From: Callorhinus ursinus
Taxonomy: Eukaryota; Chordata; Mammalia; Carnivora; Otariidae
Direction: 5' to 3'
Length of the DNA: 64,000 nt
Assembly: GCF_003265705.1 (NCBI RefSeq)
Contig: NW_020312785.1
Location: forward strand, 127,446,348-127,510,347
Shown: positions 55,970 to 64,000 of the stretch, in pieces
Position numbering within the stretch: position 1 is the stretch's first letter
How the letters are laid out: the number at the start of each line of letters is the position of its first letter
Translations under genes and position numbers: made by a program
Notes under the pieces: generated by a model
What the model saw: only the letters and a program-made list of their open reading frames with translations
What the model was told of the DNA's origin: nothing
Databases searched by the model: none

Positions 55970-57650
55970 TAAATATACTTTCAATAGGAAAATTTACAAA
56001 ATGGTACTACTTAATCGTTTTATGATGTTTTTAGGATACACTGTAGACTTATATACTGTTGTCTGTGAAAGAGCAGTCTAGTGTTCGCCTACATCTGGGT
56101 ATCAATGAACTGTACAGGGCACAAAGAATGTTCTGAATGAAGTGTGTTCAATCACTTATTCAGTTTGATCTCTACTAAAAAGCAATCAGGTTCAAAATAA
56201 CTAGTGGAGTAAGAAGTACTAGAAGAGCAGACAAAACTTCACAACCCTGTCCTCACAGGTCCAAATAATGCTATTAAATTATGAGACACAAAGCTGGACA
56301 GCCTTGTTCTCAGTGTTCATCTAACAACCTCCTTTTATAAAGATGTTTTGAATGTTAAGTAAAATGCTGCATTATATCAAGCATACCACCCTTTCAGTGA
56401 AAAAGAAAAACATTTTCCTCAACATTTAACCCAGTGCATTACAGAGCATACACAAGAAAAGGTGGTTTCTTGAAAACAACATTTTAAAATTGGTTTTTAA
56501 ACTTTTTCCCTTGTTTTAGAATACGGGGACCCAGCCATGAGTATATACCGGTGTTTGTCTTTGATAAGTTTCTCTAACAGTAAAAATGTTGCAGAAAGAA
56601 AGGAGAGAGAAGAGAAGTGGCCAGATCAGCCTAAAGACAGCATTCTCCCAGACTCCCAACTATTCAAGGAGACATCTATAAAACAAGCAATGAACCATGG
56701 CTATTTCCAAGGAGGATTTCTGGAAAGAACAAGTGGTTGTGCTTCATTTTAAGATGCAGAATGTAGATGACAAAAGCATGACCACCCTGCAGAAAAGTAA
56801 TGAGAATTCTGGCATCCAGAAATGGTATGGATGCTGTTACAAGTTCCAGAAAGTAGAGACATATAGTTTGCAGATGGCTTGCTGATAAATGATTAGGGAC
56901 ACAAAGAAAATGAACAGTCCAAGTAAAAAGGCATAAGTAAAAGAGAAAAGCAGAAATGCAAAGTGAAGAGTAAAAGCAAAATGTATTTGTTTTTCTAGAC
57001 CTTGATACCTAGGGTTAAAATGATATATTGCTTTGGAGGATTCAGATAAACAATAGGAGCTAAATCAATTGAGGACCACAGGTAAAAAAGAATAGATCCA
57101 TGGGGAAGAAAGTACTCAATTGTTCTCAGGAGAAAACAACAGGGGAGGAAATAAATAATAATCACTTTTCCCCACAATGGAGCACAGTTATTTAACCAAA
57201 GAGCTATATTTTAAAGCATGCTGGTAACTGTGGTAGCACGGACATCACCAAGTTTTGGTCCAATGAGAGTAACAATTGGAATACATCTTCTTTACATGAA
57301 TTGATTCAGAAGGAAAAGCAAGAGTAACATTAACTGACAAGAATATTGACCTACAGAGAAGTTCACAAACCAAAGGGAGAATGGAATAGTGGGGAATACC
57401 CGAATGGGAAAGAAAGAAGGAAAAGGCAGTAGTGATATGAACATCAGGATACGTGTCATATGAAACTGAATGCTATCTAGATTTACTGGGCACTAACCAA
57501 AAGCAAAGTGCTAGACTAGAATGTGTAAGCAATGACAAGATGAATAATGCATGTGAAAGAAGTTTTCTTGATTAAAATTACAAAACATTCGAGAAAGACA
57601 AAATGTTTTAATGATGGGCTCCCTCAAATTAGCTGTGGAGATTTTATAAA
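55970..57650. other. Unassigned intergenic DNA
   Basis: A pyrimidine stretch ending in AG at 56500-56519 precedes an ATG and a 72-codon frame (56537-56752), which looks like a splice acceptor context but has no recognisable product. No other signal. Confidence 0.4.
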
Positions 57651-57654
57651 TTAC

Positions 57655-57900
57655 TGGTTAAATTCATGATCCCTGGAATCAAATGGCCTCGCTTAGAATA
57701 CTGGCTCTCTAACTATCTGCATGCCCTTGTACTTCTTACCTAAATATTTTGGCCTTAGTTTTTTCATCAGTAAAACAGGGATAGTAGTAGCACCTGTTTC
57801 ACAGTTTTGTTGAAGACAATTAAATGAGATAATACATGTGGAACAGTTAGAAGGGAGCCTAGAGCAGAATTAACACTGACAAATGCTGGTAGTGTTGTTG
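57655..57900 (+). repeat. MIR
   Basis: 'gaatactggctctctaactatctgcatgcccttgtac', 'ccttagttttttcatcagtaaaacaggga', 'agacaattaaatgagataatac' follow MIR clearly. Confidence 0.88.
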
Positions 57901-57904
57901 TTGT

Positions 57905-58695
57905 TTTCATTATTGTAATCTACAGATGGAAGTAAATTTTATTCTACACAAGTGGAGCTCTAAACACATTCTTCAATTACTTTCTTGACAGCTTGATCAA
58001 TCAAAAGTTTGGGGAAACTAGCATTATTTGAAGTTTCAATTCTAATTCTTTGGGATGTAAGCAAAAGAGAAAAAGTCAATATACTGGTATCGAGAACTTT
58101 ACATTTTGAAAATGAATGATAATCATCAAAGATTTCATACATGCTAAAAAAGAAATAAACACTCAAGTCTCCATATTTAAGTACATTTTGAAAATGTGCA
58201 CTGCAGTGATGGATATGGTCATTATTGGAACCATCATATCAAAGATACTTATATGTGATAAGGTATGATCCTATGGATAAAAACTCTAAATTATAACTGT
58301 ATAATTTTATCTTTCAATTCAACAATGCCTTAATATTTATGTGGTGGTCTAGAGAGGTTATGATCTCTAACAATGAAATAATAGCAAAATAATTGTAAAG
58401 GATACCTGTGGAAAACATGCAAATGAGCCAGAAGTAGGAGAGTAGGAGAATATAGCAAAGCTATTGCAAAAAGTAAAACCCACAAAGGATGTAAACATGA
58501 CTAATATAAATAATAAGTGGAGGTTTCTAAAAATATTAATAACTATAGAAATGTTCTATTTGGCTATGATCCAAGCAAAAGAAAGAATAAGCAGAATCAT
58601 TGTTAGGGGCAAAGAGCATGCTATTTCTAGAAAATACTACCTTCTTTTCTCAGGACTGATAGTATCACATCCCAGCTTTAACAGCTCCAGTGACT
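57905..58695. other. Unassigned intergenic DNA
   Basis: No gene or repeat recognised. Confidence 0.4.
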
Positions 58696-58699
58696 TTAA

Positions 58700-59475
58700 T
58701 AAGATCACGTCATACCCGTCAGAATAACTAAAATCAACAACACAAGAAACAACAGGTGTTGATGAGGATGTGGAGAAAAGGGAACTTTCTTACACTGTTG
58801 GTGGGTACACAAACTGGTGCAGCCACTCTGGAAAACAATATGGAGGTTCCTCAAAAATAGAACTACCCTATGATTCAGCAATTGCACCACTAGGGGTTTA
58901 CCCAAAGAAAACAAAAATAGGAATTCAAAGGGAAACATGCACCCCAATGTTGATAGCAGCATTATCTATAATAGCCAAATTATGGAAACAGCCCAAGTGT
59001 CCATCCACTAATGAATGGATAAACAAGATGTGGTATATATAAACAGTGGAATATTACTCAGCCATCAAAAAGAATGAAATCTTGCCATTTGCAATGACAT
59101 GGATGGAGCTAGAGAGTATTATGCTAAGTGAAATAAGTCAGTCAGAGAAAGACAAATACCATATGATTTCCTCATATGTGGAATTTAAGAAACAAAACAA
59201 ATGAGCAAAGGGGAAAAAAAGAGAGAGAGAAAGGCAAACCAAGAAACAGAAGAAACAGGCTCTTAACTATAGAGAACAAACTGATGGTTACCAGAGGGTA
59301 GAGGTGGGGGGGGGGATGGGCGAAACAGGTGATGGGGATTAGGGGGCACACTTTTTGTGATAAGCGCCGGGTATTGTATGGAAATGTTGAATCACTATAT
59401 TGTATACTTGAAACTAATATTACAATGTATGCTAACTAACTGGCATTTAAATAAAAACTGAAAAAATAAGTAAAA
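58700..59475 (+). mobile_element. LINE-1 3' portion (ORF2 C-terminus and 3' UTR), older type
   Basis: ORF2 C-terminal codons from 'catacccgtcagaataac' through 'ccaatgttgatagcagcatt' and 'gtggtatatataaacagtgg', then a 3' UTR with 'gatggttaccagaggg', 'cgccgggtattgtatggaa' and the end 'ctaactggcatttaaataaaaact'. The cysteine motif is lost (the first Cys codons have changed and the frame is broken near 58770-58800). Same 3' end class as the copies at 2691-3769. Confidence 0.88.
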
Positions 59476-60040
59476 TTTTTAAAAGTAAAAAAAAAACTAC
59501 AAACTCATAACAACAATAGCAAAATCTCCAGTGGCTTCTTAATGAGTACATGCTAAGTTCAGAACATCTTAACATGGCATCCAATGTACCTTATCTACCT
59601 GTGTCCAGTCTACCACTCCAGTCAAATTTTCTATCATTCTCCTTTAATCCAAAGTGTATCTTAAAGCCTCGTCTTATCAGACCAGAGGGGATTGAAGCCC
59701 CCATATGAAAGTATAGGCAGTAAGCTATTATTGACCTACAAAATGACAATTTCATGTGGCTCAACTTAACATACGACATAAAAAAGGACAACCCACAGCT
59801 TCATGGTAGATTTTCTGAAAATCTAGAAACATTACATCTTAGGATTGTTAGGGAACCTGAATAGGTAACTAAATGATTTTAAAAATTACTTTTAATAGAG
59901 TGTATTCTTTTAGGAGTTGAGCTTTTGCTGGATGTATTCCATGTGTTCCTTCAATACCACTCTCCAACCTTTTCCACACTTTTCTGTGATGAAGAAACTA
60001 ATCTACATTTGCTATTGCATCAAACTGGCTTCCTTGCATT
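59476..60040. other. Unassigned intergenic DNA
   Basis: Nothing recognisable. Confidence 0.4.
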
Positions 60041-60044
60041 CCAA

Positions 60045-60410
60045 CTTTTAATTGGATTTAGCCAGTGCGGGATCCCTGCCAGGAGATCAGACACTGGGAG
60101 GAGTGGGATGCTGGGTACTTGGGTCTCCTGCTCTCTCTTACGGGGTTGCCTGAATCTGGCTATGCATCTCCACTGATGGTCACTGCTATTCTCAAGGTTT
60201 AATGTCTGCCTGACTCTCCACTTCTAAGCTCCTGCAAGAGCCCCCTCCTCTCTCTGCTTAGGCCTCTAGTGGGATCAACTCCACCATTATCCTCAGGATT
60301 CCCCTACATGCTGCCCACAGCTTTGTAAATGGTCTCTTTATTAAGCCCTTTGTTAATTATCCTAATTTGAATGTGTCATCTGTCTGCTAGAATTCTAACT
60401 GATATAGAAC
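60045..60410 (+). mobile_element. LTR-like relic
   Basis: 'ttggatttagccagtgcgggatccctgccaggagatcag', 'ctgcccacagctttgtaaatggtctctttattaagccct' and the end 'gtgtcatctgtctgctagaattctaactgatata' match a mammalian LTR-like repeat ('gtaaatagtccctttattaaa' region carrying the poly-A signal). Family not fixed. Confidence 0.5.
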
Positions 60411-60414
60411 TAAA

Positions 60415-60600
60415 TTCTTTATAAGCATTATTCACATCTAATTCTTACAACCCTTTGAGGAAGGTTTGATTTTTATCTCCAGTTTATAGACAAGGTAACT
60501 GAAGCTCACAGAGGCTAATTAACTTGACCAAGATTATATACTGCTTTGTGGATCTAGTGTTGGAGTTTCAGCGATCTGACTCCAGAGGCTCTGGTTTTGA
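60415..60600 (-). repeat. MIR, minus strand
   Basis: 'tctccagtttatagacaaggtaactgaagctcacagaggctaattaacttgaccaag' follows reverse MIR. Confidence 0.85.
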
Positions 60601-60799
60601 TGGATTATAGGAATTTGCTATCCTGATTTAATAAAATGGGGAAAAATAAATTCCAGATCACACCCTGCTATGAAGAAATAATGCTGATCACAACTTTTTA
60701 GGGTGGGTTACTACATATGTAGATTGTCTCCTATGGTATGTTTTTTGGAGAATCGCAAAAATTATGGAAATTAGGTCTTAATTAGACTTTAGGAGATTT

Positions 60800-61010
60800 G
60801 CCATTTGAGTTTCTAGATTTTTGTCAACAACTTAAGGAAACACAGAGAAGACAGACTTACTAAATTTGGAGATGATGCTAAGCTGGGACAGAGGACTAAC
60901 AGAATTTCAAAAATGTTAATGAGCTGGAAAAATTAGACAGGACAAGTGAAATAAAATTGCATGGCAATAAATATTGCATTGTGTTATGTTTCTATTAGTC
61001 AACTGTCTTG
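60800..61010 (+). repeat. L3/CR1-like LINE relic
   Basis: 'cttactaaatttggagatgatgctaagctggga', 'ggactaacagaatttcaaaaatgtt' and 'gagctggaaaaattagacagg ... aaataaaattgcatggcaata' follow the conserved RT-downstream region of L3/CR1 LINEs ('aatttgcagatgacaccaaattggg' pattern). Confidence 0.65.
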
Positions 61011-61520
61011 CTTACTAGAGACAGAAATCCAACTCATGTAGGCTTAAGCTGAGAAGAGTACTTATCAACTCAGCTAACTAAAGATTTTAGAAATGGACAT
61101 TAAATAAAAATGAATGAAGGGGTTCAAAAGATGTCATTAGATGAATTCTCCCCTTCTATAAATTTCTTTTCTGCTTTCTTCTATGTTCACTCTTGAGAAA
61201 GTTGTCACTATGAGGGTTGATATTTTGTCTCTTGAGTTTAGATCCAGTAGAAGAAAAAACCTTTCCTTGGAATATCTCTACAAATGACCCAGAATTATAT
61301 ATCACTGGCCATGAAATAGATCAACAACTCATCACTGGAGTGTCACCAGAACCCTGGCCAGGCATGCATCACATACCCACGCCAGAGAGAGAAATTGTTC
61401 CACACAACATGAATCCAAGTTGGAAAAGTGTGGCATCAAAAAAAAAAAATCAGAAAGATATTACAAGAAGAGTAAGTGAGGGTTGTATTAGTAAAAAAGA
61501 CAATGTAAACTGATGACAAC
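61011..61520. other. Unassigned intergenic DNA
   Basis: A 99-codon + frame at 61217-61513 ends in a poly-A derived Lys run; no domain recognised. Confidence 0.4.
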
Positions 61521-61534
61521 ATTAGAAACAATTT

Positions 61535-61726
61535 GGAGCACCTGGGTGGCTCAGTCTGTTCAGTGTCCAACTCTTGATTTTGGCTCAGGTCATGATTTCA
61601 GGGTCGTCAGATCAAGCCCCTCGCAGGCTCCAGGCTCAGTGGGGAGTCTGCCTGAGATTCCCTCTCTCCCTCTGCCCACCCTGTGTTTGATCTCTCTCTC
61701 AAATAAATAAATAAATCTTTTTACAA
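61535..61726 (+). mobile_element. CAN-SINE with perfect 14-bp TSDs
   Basis: Head 'ggagcacctgggtggctcag', an insertion of several bases after box A ('tctgttcagtgtccaactc'), CT-rich middle and (AAAT)n tail. 'attagaaacaattt' is identical at 61521-61534 and 61727-61740. Confidence 0.96.
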
Positions 61727-61799
61727 ATTAGAAACAATTTGAAAAATACAGAATAAGGAAGACATAACTTAACCACAGTATTATTAATATTAGAAAGGC

Positions 61800-62960
61800 T
61801 TTGGGATTTTTAACTGTATTTTTATTGAAGTATAATTGACATACAAGATCCTATTAGTTTTAGGTGTACATCACAGTGACTCAAAATTTTAATACATTAT
61901 GAAATAAGCTTCACAATAAGTCTAGTTATCATCTGTCACCATACAAAGTTATTACATTATTGACTATTTCCTATGCTGTACATATATGTCTCCATGATTT
62001 ATTTATTTTATAACTATAAGTTTGTACCTCTTAATCTTCTTCACCTATTTCACCCTTTCCCTCCACCAAGACCTGCCTCCTCTGGTAACCAATAGTTTCT
62101 TGTATCTGTGAGTGTGTTTATGTTTTGTTTTGCTTTTTTATTTGTTTAGGTTTCACATATTCACTTAGCATAGTAAGCTCTAGGCCCACCCATGTTGTCA
62201 CAAATGGCAACATTTCATCTTCTTTATCCATTCATCTATCAATGGACACTTAGGTTGCTTCCATAGGTTGGCTATTTTAAATAACGTTAGAATGAATATA
62301 GAGGTGTATATATCTCTTCAAATGATTGTTTTCTTTGGATACATACCCAGAAGTAGAATTGCTGGATCATATGGTAGTTCAGTTTTTTATTTTTTGAGGA
62401 ACCTCCATACTAATTTCCACAGTGGCTGCACCAATTTACATTCCCACTAAAAGCATACAAGTTTTCCCTTTTCTCTACATCCTTGTCAACACTTATTTCT
62501 TGTCTTTCTTTTATTTTTTTAAATAAGCTATACTCCCAAACATGGGGCTTGAACTCATGACTCCAAGATTAAGAGTTGCATGCTTCACCAACGGAGCCAG
62601 CCAGCTGCCCCATATTTCTTGTCTTTTAATAACAGGCAATCTAACCAGTATGAGGTGATATCTCATTGTGGTTTTGATTTGCCTTTCCCTGATGATTAGG
62701 GATGTTGAGTATCTTTTCCTGTTAGTCATCTTTATATCTTCTCTGGAAAAATGTCTATTCAAGTCCTCTGCCCATTTTCAATCAGGTTGTTTGTTTGTTT
62801 GATAAAAGTTGTGTTAGTTCTTCATACCCTTTGGATATTAACCCCTTATTGGATATATGATTTGCAAATCTCTTCTCCCATTCAGTAGGTTGCTTTTTGT
62901 TTTATTGATGGTTTCCTTCACCGTGTAGAAGCTTTTTAGTTTGATGTAATTCATCTCTGG
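61800..62960 (-). mobile_element. L1MA-like element (3' UTR and ORF2 C-terminus), minus strand
   Basis: + strand: 'ttttattgaagtataattgacatacaa', 'taggtgtacatcacagtgact' (3' UTR), 'cctctggtaaccaatagtttcttgtatctg', then reverse ORF2 with 'ggacacttaggttgcttccat', 'tacccagaagtagaattgctggatcatatgg', 'cccctgatga'-like and 'tgatttgcaaatctcttctcccattcagtaggtt'. Interrupted by a SINE at 62508-62612. Confidence 0.88.
62508..62612 (-). mobile_element. Old CAN-SINE nested in the L1MA-like element
   Basis: 'ctcccaaacatggggcttgaactcatgactccaagattaagagt ... ccaacggagccagccagctgcccc' is an older, shorter SINE type in reverse. 'tatttcttgtcttt' is identical at 62494-62507 and 62613-62626, giving the exact borders of the insertion within L1 sequence. 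Confidence 0.9.
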
Positions 62961-63595
62961 ATTTTTAGATGATGTGAAACTCAGTATGAACTAACAGGGT
63001 AATGTGGATACTAAAAACTAGTCACAGACTCAATTGACCAATGTACATTGTTCACAGCAATAAAGGCAATAATGATGTTCAGTTGCACTTATCAGATTAT
63101 ACCTGGAATATCATTTTAGGTGTTAAAACCACATTTTAGGAGAGATACTGAATAATTGAGACTTAAGAATGGATCTGGAAGTCATACCCTCTGATGAATG
63201 GTTGAAGAAACCAGGATGTTCAAATGAGATGATGAACATTTCAGTGAGGTTATAATATCTGTCTTCCAATAGTAAAGAATTTCCATGTGGAATACAAAGT
63301 AGATTCATACGAAGTAAATCTTGGAGACAGAATTAAGATCAGGAAATATTAACTTTCATCTGTATTTCAATGCTTTATAAAAGAAGTATGTTTAAGTAAG
63401 AGAAACAGGTAAGTCAATAGCCCCTTTCCCCCTTCACCTTTGTTGGTGGCAAGCAGAGGTTAAGTAACCACCTCTCATATGTGCTACCAAAGGAATTATC
63501 AAATGGGTTAAAACATTGGACTAGAATTGGTCTTAGGTACTTCTAGCCTAGGTATTCTATAAGAAATCACACTGACGGGACCCAAATTCATCTCA
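62961..63595. other. Unassigned intergenic DNA
   Basis: Nothing recognisable. Confidence 0.4.
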
Positions 63596-63599
63596 TTGT

Positions 63600-63775
63600 T
63601 TAACATTTATGGGACTTTGAGCAACTCATTTATCTTCTACAAATCTCATTCCTCCATCTATAAAATGAGGAAAATAGTCTATCACTTTTAGGGCTGCTGT
63701 ATTAAATTGTTAATACCCACAGAGCATTTAGATTAGTATATAGCCATGTGTTCAATATTAGCCATTATCACTATA
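63600..63775 (+). repeat. MIR fragment
   Basis: 'gggactttgagcaactcatttatcttctacaaatctcattcctccatctataaaatgaggaaaatag' follows MIR. Confidence 0.8.
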
Positions 63776-63850
63776 TAGTTGATCATGGATACCTAACTTT
63801 CTTTGCTATAAGAGCTGAGTTGCTATACATAGTTGTGATAGAGGGTTTTT

Positions 63851-64000
63851 TTTTTTGGTTTTTTAAAAAGATTTATTTATTCATTTGAGAGGGAGAGAGA
63901 GCGTAGAGGGGAGGGGCATGGAGACGGAGAGAGAGTCTTCAAGCAGACTCCATGCTAAGCGTGGAGCTCGAAACGGGGGCTCAATCTAATGACCTTGAGA
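63851..64000 (-). mobile_element. CAN-SINE, minus strand, cut by window end
   Basis: Poly-T from 63848, 'aaaagatttatttattcatttgagag', purine-rich block, 'gcagactccatgctaagcgtggagc' and 'gggggctcaatctaatgaccttgaga'. The tRNA-like head lies beyond the window. Confidence 0.92.

Noticed and set aside
1..64000. Search for an undescribed gene system, CRISPR array, prokaryotic operon or phage module
   Set aside because: All strong signals are vertebrate retroelements, a snRNA pseudogene and microsatellites; no cluster of unexplained genes or structured repeats was found.

Overview
This window looks like mammalian nuclear DNA from an arctoid carnivoran (bear, panda, seal or mustelid lineage). Many tRNA-derived CAN-SINEs of the 'gcctgggtggctcag ... 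tcgggctcc ... ctgcttctccctctcccac' type are present, together with 5'-truncated LINE-1 copies that carry the carnivoran 3' UTR ('gcactgggtgttat' followed by 'ggtgattaacataaca'). The dog-specific SINEC_Cf head and the cat-type SINE tail are both absent, which argues against a canid or felid. The species cannot be named from repeats alone.

No host protein-coding gene is recognisable. The sequence is AT-rich and has no CpG island. Every longer open reading frame either belongs to LINE-1 ORF2 or is a chance reading of repeat or intergenic DNA. I read the window as an intergenic or deep-intronic, repeat-rich desert.

Layout: 1-3769 is a head-to-tail stack of LINE-1 3' portions, all on the + strand; the first still has an open ORF2 C-terminus. 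3770-9680 is mostly unique DNA with a MIR and an old L1 fragment. 9696-10731 is a young minus-strand L1 with a 15-bp target-site duplication (TSD). 11.6-16.3 kb holds three SINEs, a (ATCC)n tract and L1 3' UTR pieces. 17.8-21.8 kb holds ancient MIR, L2 and L1M/HAL1-like DNA. 22-25.4 kb has a SINE with perfect TSDs, an LTR-like relic and two L1 3' UTR pieces, one with a small 3' transduction. 27-31.7 kb has MIR, L2 and L1M relics, two SINEs and a U6 snRNA retropseudogene with a perfect TSD. 32260-34887 is the longest young L1 (2.6 kb, minus, 18-bp TSD), followed by a SINE and another L1 3' end (15-bp TSD). 37-39.4 kb is ancient L1. 40-48.3 kb has four minus-strand SINEs, a MER20, MIR/L2 relics and an LTR-like relic. 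51-58 kb has MIRs, a MER5 and a cluster of SINEs in alternating orientation. 58.7-64 kb has an L1 3' end, an LTR-like relic, an ancient L3/CR1 piece, a SINE and an L1MA-like element with a SINE nested inside it, and ends in a SINE cut by the window edge.

The interacting parts are retrotransposition machinery and its passengers. L1 ORF2 enzymes act in cis on L1 RNA and in trans on SINE and U6 RNA. The TSDs and A-tails at many sites are the footprints of that target-primed process. I found no evidence for a novel gene system. Family names are assigned from remembered consensus patterns, not from a database search.
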